Shown here: piece after piece, positions 7,068-17,638 of the stretch
How the letters are laid out: every line of letters begins with the position of its first letter
Numbering within the stretch: the stretch's first letter is position 1
NCBI GenBank assembly: GCA_964599375.1
Contig: CAZREW010000015.1
Coordinates: 1 to 64,000 of the forward strand
Origin: JAUWCL01 sp964599375
GTDB taxonomy: Bacteria; Krumholzibacteriota; Krumholzibacteriia; Krumholzibacteriales; Krumholzibacteriaceae
Direction of reading: 5' to 3'
Length of the DNA stretch: 64,000 nucleotides
The notes under the pieces: generated by a model
The model's database searches: none
What the model was told of the DNA's origin: nothing
What the model saw: only the letters and a program-made list of their open reading frames with translations
Program-made: the position numbers and the translations under genes

Positions 7068-8234
7068 TCATAAGGGAGACGCGCCGAGCTTCTCGAGCCT
7101 GCGGCCCGCTTCGAGGATTGTATCGCCGGGGGCGGTGATTGACAACCTGAAATACCCCTCTCCATGAGAGCCGAAGCCTACGCCGGGGGTGGCTACGATT
7201 CCAGTCTCCTCGAGGAGCCTTCCGCAGTATTCCATCGACGAGCCGCCGCCGGGGACCTCTATCCAGAAATAGAAGGTCGCCTCGGGGACCTTGAACCTGA
7301 ACCCGCCCTTCTCGAGGCTTTCGGCCAGGGAGTCGCGCCTCTTTCTGAATATGCCCATTATCCGGCCGGTGATCGCATCGTAGTCCTTCTCGAGAGCAGA
7401 GGCCGCTGCGGCCTGGATGGCGCTGAAGACGCCCGAGTCCAGGTTGGATTTGAGCCGCGCCAGAGCCGATATGACCTCCGGCGTGCCGATCGCGAAGCCG
7501 ACCCTCCAGCCGGTTATCGAGAAGGTCTTGGAGAAGGAGAAGAGCTCGATGTAATCGGTGCCCGCCTCCCTGGCGAGCGGGAAGAGGGCCTGCTGCCTGC
7601 CGGTGTAAGAGATCTCGCTGTACGCGGCGTCGTTGACCAGTAACAATGCGTTCTCCGCGCAGACCTCGATGGCATGCTCGAACTGCTTTTTTTCTACCGT
7701 CGCCGCCGTGGGATTGTTCGGGTAGTTCAGGTAGACCAGCCTGGCCCTTTCCATGTCTCTTGGGGGGATATCCTCGAACCTCGGGAAAAACCCTTTCTCC
7801 GCGAGCAGCGCCATCCTGACCGGGTCGGCGCCGGCGAAAACCGCAGACGAGTTGTACACGGGATAACCGGGATCGGGCACGAGGACGGCCTCGCCGGGGT
7901 TGACGACGGCCAGCGGCAGGTGACCTATGGCCTCCTTGCTCCCGATCGTGACGAGTATCTCGTCGCTGCCCGGCGATACGCCGTGGCTGCGCTCGGCCCA
8001 GCCGCGGATCGCCTCGACCAGGCGGGGAAGCCCCCTGTCCGGCGGGTACCTGTGGTATTCGATCCTGTCTAAGGAATCACGCAGCGTGCTGATAAGTTCC
8101 GGCGGGGCGCCGAGGTCGGGATCGCCTATGCCCAGATCGAGAACCTGCCCCCCCGAACGGATATACTCGCCCTTCTTCCGGTCGATCTCGACAAAAAGGT
8201 AAGGGGGTAGCCGCTTCAGCCTGTCGGACTGCAT
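7068..8234 (-). CDS. dapL: Class I/II PLP aminotransferase, probable LL-diaminopimelate aminotransferase
   Basis: About 388 residues of fold-type I aminotransferase. The N-terminus (RLKRLPPYLFVEIDRKK) and LDLGIGDPDLGAP match the DapL group that converts tetrahydrodipicolinate straight to LL-diaminopimelate. YLNYPNNPTAA is the substrate-site loop, and FSFSKTFSITGWRVGF holds the PLP lysine. The meso-DAP motif in MurE at 51 kb supports a DAP pathway, but specificity within this superfamily cannot be proven from sequence reading. I start at the ATG of 8234; a GTG at 8258 is in frame. Upstream is a large lipoprotein gene with a 30-nt gap. Confidence 0.75.
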   Translation of the reverse strand: MQSDRLKRLPPYLFVEIDRKKGEYIRSGGQVLDLGIGDPDLGAPPELISTLRDSLDRIEYHRYPPDRGLPRLVEAIRGWAERSHGVSPGSDEILVTIGSKEAIGHLPLAVVNPGEAVLVPDPGYPVYNSSAVFAGADPVRMALLAEKGFFPRFEDIPPRDMERARLVYLNYPNNPTAATVEKKQFEHAIEVCAENALLLVNDAAYSEISYTGRQQALFPLAREAGTDYIELFSFSKTFSITGWRVGFAIGTPEVISALARLKSNLDSGVFSAIQAAAASALEKDYDAITGRIMGIFRKRRDSLAESLEKGGFRFKVPEATFYFWIEVPGGGSSMEYCGRLLEETGIVATPGVGFGSHGEGYFRLSITAPGDTILEAGRRLEKLGASPL

Positions 8235-8264
8235 CGGACGTCGACCCGACCCTCTCACGCCACT

Positions 8265-9965
8265 CTACTCGTGGCTGTAGACAAGGATCACGTCCTTGCC
8301 CGGATAATTGACGTCATCAAGGACAGGGAACGGCGCGTAGATACCAGTGTCGTCTGCGCTGAAGACCAGCCTTTTCCAGATATAGCTGATCTGTTCCGGC
8401 TCCCGCGAGCTGTGCCACTGCACGGTCGGGGAGGCGTACGCCCAGAGGCCCGAGGTCAGGTCCACGACGATTATGGACGACCATGAATCGATCTCGCTCT
8501 TTCCCTTGCGGACCAGCCTGAAAGCCAGCTTCGGCTCGGCGAGATCATTGTTCCAGGTTATTCCTATGATGTCGTCTGTGGGCCTCTCCCTGACAAAGAC
8601 CGGATCGGGCGCCACGGCTCCGCCGGCACTGACGAGGCAGACGCCCTCCTCGTTCACGGCGGCCAGCTGCGATCCGTCAGGAGCCCAGGCGAACTCGGTC
8701 ACCTTGGTGAGGTCACTGATCTTGACGACCGTCTCGCTCTCGTAATCAAAGAATACGATGTTGCCGGTGGCGATGAAGGAGAGGAAGTTCGAAGAGGGAT
8801 TCCACTCGAACACGGTCTTCTCGCTAATTTCCACCCCGGCCTGCTCGAATATCCCCATTCTCTGGTCGACCATCAGCGCCCGGCGCTGAAGGGTGTCAGG
8901 CTCTCCCCCGGACATCGGGATGAGACAGGGTTCGAATACTCCCGTAGTATCCACGAAGTAGAGAATATTGCTCTCATCGGGCGTGAACATCGGCAGGATG
9001 TTGCTGAAATAGCGGTGTTGCGTGATCGTATCCGGGCCGATTATGACCGTCGCTGAATCGTGGCTCGTCGTTATGGTCTTCCAGTTGCCCGCACCGTCGG
9101 CCTCGTCCCAGAAGACTATGTTGAAGAGGTCCTTCGTGCCATCTGCGGAAGCGCCCGCAAACTGGTACTTCCATACGGCCTTGTCCCCGATCATGTTCGT
9201 CTTGGGATACCTGTGCTGGTTCTTCCTGAGGATGCCCGTTCCGCCGGCGTCAGAGCTCGCATCGACCGGGGTTCCGAACCTCGTCGGGAATCTCCAGACA
9301 TTCATCCTCTGTAGCCTGAGCCCCGAGTAATACGCGACAATGAACGAACCGTATATAGCTTCTGTTGAACCGGCGAAATCGAACTCGTAAGCTCCGTCGT
9401 CCGTCGCGTTGCCGGTATCAGTGATCTTGCTCACCCTTGTGCCGGCCAGGCTGTATACCGCGTATCCCCGGAAATCGTTGCTTCTCGGCCCAACTGCGCC
9501 CTCTTCCGCGATGAAGTAGAAATCGGAGCCCATGAACCTCGGGTTGAGGCTGGCCTTCTTGCCTGTCAACAGATACTCGAACTCCCTTACCATCACCAGG
9601 GCCCTCGATGTATCGGACTTTGCGCCGGTCAGCGTGGCGACGCACCGGATCTGGTAGGCGCCGTAATCCATCGGGGCTACCCACTGGACCGTTATACCCT
9701 GAGTCTGGAGGAGCTCGCCACCCTCTGCCGTCCATCTGTACGCGGCCCAGTTACCACAACCTGTCCCCTCGGCCTGGATGGTCAACATGGTCGTGTCCCC
9801 CGGAGCCGGGGCAAGAGGGTTGGTGATTATCATTTTGGTGGCGACAGACGGATCGCAGGACGTACCGGGCTCGACCGGGTTGTCATCGCATCCCGAGACG
9901 AACGCCAACAAAAGTGTGATACCGAGAACGAATACACTCGTCGACAGTCTCTTCCACCTCTTCAA
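8265..9965 (-). CDS. Large lipoprotein with TolB/WD-like propeller segment
   Basis: 566 residues. A signal peptide ends in a lipobox (FVSGC, Cys26), so the protein is lipid-anchored; the next residues DDNPVEP are typical of anchors in several uncultured phyla. After an Ig-like region (about 45-125) come many beta strands. Near 430-450 is the TolB-type blade EFAWAPDGSQLAAVN, which suggests a beta-propeller surface or periplasmic protein. No enzyme motif is seen. The TTG start at 9965 has GGAGGT 5 nt upstream. It has its own promoter about 100 nt upstream and may read through into dapL. Function unknown. Confidence 0.7.
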   Translation of the reverse strand: MKRWKRLSTSVFVLGITLLLAFVSGCDDNPVEPGTSCDPSVATKMIITNPLAPAPGDTTMLTIQAEGTGCGNWAAYRWTAEGGELLQTQGITVQWVAPMDYGAYQIRCVATLTGAKSDTSRALVMVREFEYLLTGKKASLNPRFMGSDFYFIAEEGAVGPRSNDFRGYAVYSLAGTRVSKITDTGNATDDGAYEFDFAGSTEAIYGSFIVAYYSGLRLQRMNVWRFPTRFGTPVDASSDAGGTGILRKNQHRYPKTNMIGDKAVWKYQFAGASADGTKDLFNIVFWDEADGAGNWKTITTSHDSATVIIGPDTITQHRYFSNILPMFTPDESNILYFVDTTGVFEPCLIPMSGGEPDTLQRRALMVDQRMGIFEQAGVEISEKTVFEWNPSSNFLSFIATGNIVFFDYESETVVKISDLTKVTEFAWAPDGSQLAAVNEEGVCLVSAGGAVAPDPVFVRERPTDDIIGITWNNDLAEPKLAFRLVRKGKSEIDSWSSIIVVDLTSGLWAYASPTVQWHSSREPEQISYIWKRLVFSADDTGIYAPFPVLDDVNYPGKDVILVYSHE

Positions 9966-10073
9966 ATCGAACCTCCAGGTCTGTCCATCTATGTCTTTCA
10001 GTCCGTCCGCGGCAGAGCGGAGCCGCGGGGCATATAAATGCGTGATGCGAAATGCCGTCAGTGCACCTGAGTT

Positions 10074-10102
10074 AAAATATGAATGTCGGGGAGTAAATTC
10101 AA
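10074..10102 (-). promoter_or_regulatory. Sigma70-like promoter for the lipoprotein gene
   Basis: On the minus strand TTGAAT (10102-10097) and TATTTT (10079-10074) are 17 bp apart. The leader of about 100 nt contains a CCGCGGC/GCCGCGG inverted repeat near 10006-10028 before the TTG start at 9965. Confidence 0.5.
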
Positions 10103-10112
10103 GCGATTTCTG

Positions 10113-10150
10113 GTAAAAGGGGTGCCGCGGCCCGTCGGCCGCGGCACCCC
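10113..10150 (-). terminator. Rho-independent terminator of groES-groEL
   Basis: A perfect 14-bp GC-rich stem (10119-10132 with 10137-10150) with a 4-nt loop is followed on the minus strand by TTTTACCA. It lies 24 nt after the groEL stop. Confidence 0.85.
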
Positions 10151-10173
10151 GTAGAAAGCGGGTCGGCGGAGAC

Positions 10174-11814
<1,641 letters not shown>

Positions 11815-11836
11815 TGTCGTCTCTCCTTTCCGGTTC

Positions 11837-12124
11837 CTAGAGGACAGCGAGGATGTCGCTTTCCCTCAGTATGAGATATTCCTTGTCGCTGATCGTGATC
11901 TCAGTACCGGAGTACTTCCCGTAGAGGACCCTGTCCCCCTTCTTTACCTCGAGAGGTATGCGCTCACCGGTAGTCTCGTTCAGGCGACCCTTGCCCACGG
12001 CGATGATCTCGCCCTCCTGGGGCTTCTCCTTCGCGGTATCGGGGATGATGATCCCGCCCTTTTTGACCTCGACCGGATCCATCGGCTTCACCAGAACCCT
12101 GTCAGCCAGAGGAGTGATCTTCAT
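11837..12124 (-). CDS. groES: Co-chaperonin GroES (Hsp10)
   Basis: Lid of the GroEL chamber. The 95 residues start ITPLADRVLVKPMDP, continue with GGIIIPDTAKEKPQEG (the mobile loop that binds GroEL) and VKKGDRVLYGKYSGTEI, and end SDILAVL. GGAGGT lies a few bases before the ATG. The gene is first in the groESL operon, behind a CIRCE operator. Confidence 0.99.
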   Translation of the reverse strand: MKITPLADRVLVKPMDPVEVKKGGIIIPDTAKEKPQEGEIIAVGKGRLNETTGERIPLEVKKGDRVLYGKYSGTEITISDKEYLILRESDILAVL

Positions 12125-12176
12125 CTCGACCTCCTTTTTCCCTGGGTTAAGTTGTTACTTATTGATTTGCTTGCCG

Positions 12177-12203
12177 TTAGCACTCATATTCCACGAGTGC
12201 CAG
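12177..12203 (-). promoter_or_regulatory. CIRCE operator (HrcA-binding site)
   Basis: TTAGCACTC, nine bases, then GAGTGCCAG: the left arm is the perfect CIRCE consensus and the right arm differs from GAGTGCTAA at two positions. It lies 53 nt upstream of groES and just downstream of the promoter, where HrcA would block transcription. hrcA itself is not in the window. Confidence 0.9.
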
Positions 12204-12216
12204 ATTCAGCAGGGAA

Positions 12217-12245
12217 AATATAATCCGGGAAGGACTTCATTTCAA
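12217..12245 (-). promoter_or_regulatory. Sigma70-like promoter of groESL
   Basis: TTGAAA (12245-12240) and TATATT (12222-12217) with an exact 17-bp spacer on the minus strand. Transcription would start about 7 nt on, shortly before the CIRCE element. Confidence 0.75.
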
Positions 12246-12295
12246 GTAAAATCGAAAAAAAATTCCGGGATTCTTGATAGGATATGGCGCGTTTT

Positions 12296-13030
12296 TTAGA
12301 ACTGCCTGTAGTAAAGGCAGTTAAGGCCGTCAAAGACGAGGTCGGGATAGAGCTGTGGGGAGGGAGAGATCGAACCGGCCAGCAACCCGGCGTCTCCTCC
12401 TGTCAGGAATACGGGAGGTGTCTCGGCGAACCTGCCCGCCGAGAGTTCCAGGAGCCTCTGCGTACCCCCGATGAAGGCTCCGAGTACGCCTGCCCTGATC
12501 GCCGCCGCCGTGTCGCGCCCGGGAGGGACATCGTCCCCGGCCGGGCCGACCACGATCCGTGGCAGGGCCGAGGTCCTCTCGCTCAGTGACCCGAGCATCA
12601 TGCCGAGGCCGGGCATTATCGCGCCTCCGGCGAACCTGCCGCCGGTCAGGAGGTCTACCGTGACGGCCGTGCCTGCGTCTATTATCACGGCATCAGTCAG
12701 GCCGAGGCAGGCGACGGCCGCGGCCGCGCAGAGCCGGTCGGGGCCTATCGTCCCGGGGCTGTCGATATCGAGAGCGAAAGGCCATGGGGAATCGTGGGAG
12801 GCGAAGATGACGTTCGCTACGCCCGCGCTCCTGAGCGCGGACCCGCAGAGCTCGTTCCAGGCACGCACTACGCTCGAGACCGCCGCTCCTTCCGGCCGGG
12901 CCTCGAGAATCCACTCCCCGATCTCCGCCTCCCCATTGCCCGCCTTCCAGCGGGTCACGATCGTGCCGTCATCGATCAGCGCTCCCTTGACCGAGCTGTT
13001 GCCCCTGTCTATCGCGAGCACCCTGCTCAT
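12296..13030 (-). CDS. coaX: Type III pantothenate kinase
   Basis: Phosphorylates pantothenate, the first step from the vitamin to coenzyme A, and so follows the panB-panC pathway found at 4-5 kb. The 244-residue protein has the CoaX motifs: AIDRGNSSVKGAL (phosphate loop), GTIGPDRLCAA (pantothenate site), IIDAGTAVTVDLL, and GGAIMPGLGMML. The ATG at 13030 overlaps the birA stop as ATGA; the open frame extends further upstream but only by overlap with birA. The birA-coaX pairing is common in bacteria. Confidence 0.92.
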   Translation of the reverse strand: MSRVLAIDRGNSSVKGALIDDGTIVTRWKAGNGEAEIGEWILEARPEGAAVSSVVRAWNELCGSALRSAGVANVIFASHDSPWPFALDIDSPGTIGPDRLCAAAAVACLGLTDAVIIDAGTAVTVDLLTGGRFAGGAIMPGLGMMLGSLSERTSALPRIVVGPAGDDVPPGRDTAAAIRAGVLGAFIGGTQRLLELSAGRFAETPPVFLTGGDAGLLAGSISPSPQLYPDLVFDGLNCLYYRQF

Positions 13031-13809
13031 CTCTCCGCTCCCTTCCTCAGCGAGACGTCGCCCGATGAGTATACCCTCTCCCCCTCCGGTGTTTCCAGCC
13101 TGAGATACCCGTTGGCGGTGATTCCGGAAAGGACTCCCGGGACTGTCTCCGCTCCGGCGTCGAGAAGGACCGGCGAGCCTTTCCAGAGCAGGCGCCTCTC
13201 CATCTCGAAGCTCATCGGCCCGAACCCGTCCCTCTCCCATATCTCGTACTCATCCGAGAAGATCCCGAGAAGGGAGGCGAGAAGCTCTCCCCTGTCGAGC
13301 TTCCTCCCCGTGACGATCCTAAGGGAAACGGCCGTCTCTTCAAGGTCCGGGGGAAAGGAGCCCGCCTCGTCGTTCACGTCTATTCCCATGCCGAGCACGA
13401 CGCTCTCGCCCCTCGACTCGGCGAGTATGCCGGCGACCTTCCTTTCGCCTATCCAGATGTCGTTCGGCCACTTGATCATCGCGCCGGCGCAGAGGCCGTC
13501 GAGCGCCCTGAGGGCCGAGAGAGCGAGCAGGGCGGTCAGCGTCTCGCCGCTTCGCGCAGGCCTGAGGACCAGCGAGAAGAGAAGGGAGCCGCCGGCGCTC
13601 GAGTACCACTCGCGGCCTTTCCTGCCCCGGCCCGCTGTCTGCCTGGCCGCCACGACTACCATGCCCTCCGGAGCTCCTGCAGAGGCCATCAGCGCCGCGG
13701 CCTCGTTGGTCGATCCGACCGATTCGAGGCAGACCACCGTATGGCCGGCCCTCGCGCCGCCGCAGAGGCGCGCGATGGAGGCTGGATGGAGGTCCCTGAC
13801 GCCTTTCAT
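13027..13809 (-). CDS. birA: Biotin--[acetyl-CoA-carboxylase] ligase
   Basis: Attaches biotin to the carboxyl-carrier protein of acetyl-CoA carboxylase through biotinyl-AMP. Catalytic-domain motifs are seen: LESVGSTNEAA, the GRGRKGREWYSS adenylate loop, MIKWPNDIWI and GILAESRG. There is no N-terminal DNA-binding domain, so this is the short, non-repressor type. Of two ATGs I prefer 13809, because AAGGA precedes it at good spacing; the other is at 13824. It is followed by coaX with a 4-nt overlap. Confidence 0.92.
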   Translation of the reverse strand: MKGVRDLHPASIARLCGGARAGHTVVCLESVGSTNEAAALMASAGAPEGMVVVAARQTAGRGRKGREWYSSAGGSLLFSLVLRPARSGETLTALLALSALRALDGLCAGAMIKWPNDIWIGERKVAGILAESRGESVVLGMGIDVNDEAGSFPPDLEETAVSLRIVTGRKLDRGELLASLLGIFSDEYEIWERDGFGPMSFEMERRLLWKGSPVLLDAGAETVPGVLSGITANGYLRLETPEGERVYSSGDVSLRKGAER

Positions 13810-13830
13810 TCGCGGTCCTTCCATGTCACG

Positions 13831-14667
13831 TCATTCCACCAGGAGCGAAAGGTCGAGCGAGGGGGCCGACGCGGTCAGCGCGCCGACCGATATGAAGTCC
13901 ACTCCATCTATCGCGTAGCTGCCGATGTTCTCGAGCGTGATCCCTCCCGAGACCTCTATCTCTGGGACCCGCTTCCATGAGCGGATCATCTCAACCGCCT
14001 CGCCGATAAGCGCCGGCGTGAAATTGTCCAGCATGACCCTGCCGGGCGGCGTCTCCGAGAGAGCCTGGAGCTCTCCAAGCTCGCATACTTCTATCTCACA
14101 ACCGGAGAGAAACTCGCCGAGCCTCTCGAGCGCGGCGCCGACCCCGCCCGCCGAGGCGATGTGGTTCTCCTTGACGAGTATGTACGAGGCGAGGTCTTGC
14201 CTGTGGTTCGTACCGCCCCCGTCGGCTACGGCCTTCTTCTCGACGGCGCGCAGCCCCGGCGTCGTCTTCCTCGTATCGAGGATTCGGACTCCAGTGCCCT
14301 GGACCTTCGCGACGAAGGCTGCCGTCAGCGTGGCCACGCCGGAGAGATGGCAGAGGAAGTTCAGCGCAGTGCGCTCGCCCGAGAGGATCCGGCCGAGCGG
14401 CCCCTCGAGGCGGGCGATGAGCGCGCCTGGAACGACGGCGGCGCCGTCAGGTTCGACCGCCTCGTACTCCACATCCCCGCCGAGCTGCCGGAACACCTCG
14501 GCCGCGCATTCCTGGCCGGATATCACGCCTGATGCCCGCGATATGATGCCCGCCCTTCCCTCGAGGGCGCCGGGGACGAGAAGCCTCGTCGTCACGTCCG
14601 CCGAAGACTCGTCCTCGGCCAGGGCGGCGGCGACGCAGCGCTCTATCTCTCCGCTGAGCCTGTCCAC
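13831..14667 (-). CDS. nadC: Nicotinate-nucleotide pyrophosphorylase (quinolinate phosphoribosyltransferase)
   Basis: Makes nicotinate mononucleotide from quinolinate and PRPP in de novo NAD synthesis. Motifs: SGVATLTAAFV, ILDTRKTTPGLRAVEKKAV, GGGTNHRQDL, ILVKENHIA, and the C-terminal VSGGITLENIGSYA and DFISVGALT that bind phosphate. 278 residues, normal length. The GTG start at 14667 follows GGAGG by 7 nt; the SD lies in the last codons of uvrB. nadA and nadB are not nearby. Confidence 0.95.
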   Translation of the reverse strand: MDRLSGEIERCVAAALAEDESSADVTTRLLVPGALEGRAGIISRASGVISGQECAAEVFRQLGGDVEYEAVEPDGAAVVPGALIARLEGPLGRILSGERTALNFLCHLSGVATLTAAFVAKVQGTGVRILDTRKTTPGLRAVEKKAVADGGGTNHRQDLASYILVKENHIASAGGVGAALERLGEFLSGCEIEVCELGELQALSETPPGRVMLDNFTPALIGEAVEMIRSWKRVPEIEVSGGITLENIGSYAIDGVDFISVGALTASAPSLDLSLLVE

Positions 14668-14668
14668 T

Positions 14669-16669
14669 TTATCGCCTCCTGCTCGTGTACATCCTTATCT
14701 CCTCTATCCTGTCCCTGATGCTGGCCGCCTTCTCGAAGTTGAGGGCGTCGGCCTCGCGCAGCATCTCCTTCTCGAGCCCGGCGATCAGCCTCGGGTCGTC
14801 GACTCCGTCGGGTATGATCACCTCGTCTGCGGTCTCCCTTACCATCTCGGCCTTTCCCTTCGCGTCCGCGACCGACGTGGTCAGCCTGACCTCCTCGATC
14901 GACTTGACGATCGAACGCGGTGTTATGCCGTGCTCGATATTGTATTCGATCTGCTTCTCCCTGCGCCGGTTGGTCTCGTTTATGGCCCTCTCCATCGACC
15001 CCGTGACCCGGTCGGCGTAGAAGATGACCTTGCCGTTTATGTTCCTCGCGGCCCTTCCCGCCGTCTGTATCAGGGATGTCCGCGACCTCAGGAAGCCCTC
15101 CTTGTCCGCGTCCAGGACGGCGACAAGCGTGACCTCGGGAAGGTCGAGGCCCTCCCTGAGAAGGTTTATCCCGACGAGGACGTCGAACTCGCCAAAGCGA
15201 AGGTCACGCAGTATCTCCACACGGTCGAGGGCGTCGATGTCGCTGTGCAGATACCTCACCTTGACGTCGAGCCCCGAGAGATAGGCCGTCAGGTCCTCCG
15301 ACATCCTCTTTGTCAGCGTCGTCACGAGGACTCTCTCTTTCCTCTCCACAGTCGCCCTTATCTCCGCGAGAAGGTCGTCGACCTGCCCCGCGACAGGCCT
15401 TATCTCGATGGCAGGGTCTATAAGGCCGGTCGGGCGGACTATCTGCTCGACCACCTCCCCGCCGCACCTCCCGAGCTCGAAATCCCCGGGGGTGGCCGAG
15501 ACGTATATGAAGGTGTCAATGATCGACTCGAACTCGTCGTACGTCAGCGGCCTGTTGTCGAGCGCAGAGGGGAGCCTGAAGCCGTGCTCGACGAGCGTCA
15601 GCTTGCGGCTGCGGTCGCCGTTGTACATCGCCCCGATCTGCGGCACGGTCACGTGCGACTCGTCTATGACGACTATGAAATCGCCGAGAAAATAGTCGAT
15701 GAGCGTTGCCGGCCTCTCTCCGGGCTTCCTGCCGGCGAAGTATCTCGAGTAGTTCTCTATCCCCGTACAGTAACCTACCTCGCGCATCATCTCGAGGTCA
15801 TATGTCGTCCTGGTCAGAAGCCTTCTGGCCTCGAGGTCGAGGCCGGCCCCCTCGAGCTCGGCTATCCTGGCCGCGAGGTCCTTCTCGATCTCGCCGATCG
15901 CGCTGTCGATCCCCTCCTGCGAGACGACGAAATGGGACGATGGAAAGACGGTCAGCGAGGGGACCTCCCTGAGGATCTCGCCGGTGAGCGGGTGCACGAC
16001 GGTTATCCTCTCGATCCCGTCGTCGAACATCTCTATCCTTATCGCCTCCTCCATGTAGGCTGGACGCAGCTCGATTGTATCCCCCCTGACCCTGAAGGTG
16101 CCCCTGGCGAAATCGATGTCGTTGCGCGAATACCTGAGCCTTACGAGCTTTCGGAGAAGGCGGTCCCGGCCGTACTCCCCGCCCGCCTCGACGCTGAAGG
16201 TCATCCGCCGGAACTCCTCCGGCGAACCGAGGCCGTATATACAGGATACGCTCGCGACGACGACAACGTCGCGCCTCGTCATGAGCGAGCCCGTCGCGCG
16301 CAGCCTCATCCTGTCGATGTCCTCGTTTATCGAGACGTCTTTCTCTATATAAGTGTCGGTCGACGGGATGAACGCCTCGGGCTGATAATAGTCGTAGTAA
16401 CTTATGAAGTACTCGACGGCGTTATGCGGAAAGAACGACCTGAGTTCCCCGTAGAGTTGGGCGGCAAGCGTCTTGTTGTGGGAGATGATAAGCGCCGGGC
16501 GGTCGCACTCCGCGATTACGTTGGCTATCGTGAAGGTCTTGCCCGAACCGGTCACTCCGAGAAGTGTCTGGTGCTTCGTTCCGCCCTTTACGCCCTCGAC
16601 CAGCCTGCTGGCGGCCTGGGGCTGATCGCCGGTGAGATCGAACTCCGATTCGAGCTGGAAAAGAGACAT
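14669..16669 (-). CDS. uvrB: UvrABC system protein B
   Basis: Damage-verification helicase-like subunit of nucleotide excision repair. The 666 residues include Walker A GVTGSGKTFTIANV near 39-52, the beta-hairpin region YYDYYQPEAFIPSTDTYIEK, the DESH box, helicase motifs VLVGINLLREGLDLPEV and QTAGRAARN, and a C-terminal UVR domain that contacts UvrC. It starts with ATG at 16669, 13 nt after the HTH gene. No uvrA or uvrC is in the window. Confidence 0.98.
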   Translation of the reverse strand: MSLFQLESEFDLTGDQPQAASRLVEGVKGGTKHQTLLGVTGSGKTFTIANVIAECDRPALIISHNKTLAAQLYGELRSFFPHNAVEYFISYYDYYQPEAFIPSTDTYIEKDVSINEDIDRMRLRATGSLMTRRDVVVVASVSCIYGLGSPEEFRRMTFSVEAGGEYGRDRLLRKLVRLRYSRNDIDFARGTFRVRGDTIELRPAYMEEAIRIEMFDDGIERITVVHPLTGEILREVPSLTVFPSSHFVVSQEGIDSAIGEIEKDLAARIAELEGAGLDLEARRLLTRTTYDLEMMREVGYCTGIENYSRYFAGRKPGERPATLIDYFLGDFIVVIDESHVTVPQIGAMYNGDRSRKLTLVEHGFRLPSALDNRPLTYDEFESIIDTFIYVSATPGDFELGRCGGEVVEQIVRPTGLIDPAIEIRPVAGQVDDLLAEIRATVERKERVLVTTLTKRMSEDLTAYLSGLDVKVRYLHSDIDALDRVEILRDLRFGEFDVLVGINLLREGLDLPEVTLVAVLDADKEGFLRSRTSLIQTAGRAARNINGKVIFYADRVTGSMERAINETNRRREKQIEYNIEHGITPRSIVKSIEEVRLTTSVADAKGKAEMVRETADEVIIPDGVDDPRLIAGLEKEMLREADALNFEKAASIRDRIEEIRMYTSRRR

Positions 16670-16681
16670 CGCATGGCCCGG

Positions 16682-17638
16682 TCACCTGCCGCGTGATATC
16701 CTTATATCGCGTGGCAGCCTGCCCTCGACGATCGGCACCTCGTACGGCCTCCCGTCGAGTTCTATGGTGAAGCCCTCGGTATTCCCGATCTTCTTTATGA
16801 AAAAGTACTCGTTCGAGGTGAAGGTCCTCGACTCGCCCGGCTCCAGTATGAAGTCCGTTTCCAGCGTATCGATCCCCGAGGCGGTCCGGTTGTAGACCGC
16901 CAGGTCGAACCAGGTCCTCTCCTCGGCGAGGATGCGAAGGCTCATTATCCCCGGCTCGGGACGTTCGGCCGGCGGCTCGGGTTTGACGGCGGCGGGGGCC
17001 GCCTGCCCGCTCCCGGGCTTATCCGCCTCGCCGACTTCCGTCTCGGGCTGCCCGGCGTCCATGTCGGTCCCTGGCGCTGTTTCACCCTGTTCGCCCGTCT
17101 TCGCGGCGCTTTCTCCGGCTGCCTGCCGCCCGGTCCCGGGCCGCGTCCCGGAGTCGCCCCTGTCCCCGTCATCTCCTCCGAATATCTTCCAGAGGATGAT
17201 GATCACAACGACAAGTGTGATTGCGGGGATGACGAACTTTCTGAGCAGGTGCGGGGAGTCGAGTTTCTCCTCTACGACCTCTTCCTCTATCTCCCACAGG
17301 TCGCCCCTGCTCTTGTGGGTCTGCCCCGTCTGCACCTCGTACTTGTTTATGATCTGTGTCGGATCGAGGCCGAGGACCCTGGCGTAAGTCCTCAGGAAAC
17401 CTGTGGCGTAGACTTTCGCCGGGATCGCCTCGAAGTTGTCGGTCTCAAGGTGCCGGAGCGTCGCGACGGGGACTTTGGTCTCCTGGCTGATCGCCTCTAG
17501 GGTCAGCCCCTTCTTCTCGCGGGCGGCCAGCAGCATCTCACCGACCGTCTCCTCGGCCCCGAGTTCCGCCTGCCCGGGCTCCGGGACAACTCCGGGCTCC
17601 TCCAGCTGCTCGCCGTTTTTCTCATTGTCTTCCGTCAA
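16682..17638 (-). CDS. RodZ-like HTH membrane protein (HTH_25 plus DUF4115)
   Basis: 318 residues in the RodZ-type arrangement: an acidic N-terminus, a helix-turn-helix at about 31-95 (LLAAREKKGLTLEAISQETK), one membrane helix at about 134-152, a linker rich in Pro, Gly, Ala and Glu, and a C-terminal beta domain resembling DUF4115 (MSLRILAEERTWFDLAVYN). RodZ links MreB to the membrane and helps set cell shape; many distant members have no proven role. The TTG at 17638 overlaps the valS stop (TTGA) and has GGAGG 7 nt upstream. No mreB is in the window. Confidence 0.72.
   Translation of the reverse strand: MTEDNEKNGEQLEEPGVVPEPGQAELGAEETVGEMLLAAREKKGLTLEAISQETKVPVATLRHLETDNFEAIPAKVYATGFLRTYARVLGLDPTQIINKYEVQTGQTHKSRGDLWEIEEEVVEEKLDSPHLLRKFVIPAITLVVVIIILWKIFGGDDGDRGDSGTRPGTGRQAAGESAAKTGEQGETAPGTDMDAGQPETEVGEADKPGSGQAAPAAVKPEPPAERPEPGIMSLRILAEERTWFDLAVYNRTASGIDTLETDFILEPGESRTFTSNEYFFIKKIGNTEGFTIELDGRPYEVPIVEGRLPRDIRISRGR

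Noticed and set aside
5377..7167. Long plus-strand open frame opposite the deoxynucleoside kinase, folK and folB
   Set aside because: Shadow of the minus-strand genes; composition is not protein-like.
12299..12325. AACTGCC/GGCAGTT hairpin at the end of coaX as a terminator
   Set aside because: The strand that carries coaX has A's, not T's, after the stem, and it overlaps the coding end.
13925..16696. Very long antisense open frame opposite nadC and uvrB on plus
   Set aside because: High GC leaves stop codons rare on the opposite strand; the minus-strand genes have full conserved motifs and the antisense translation is Arg/Pro-rich without any family.
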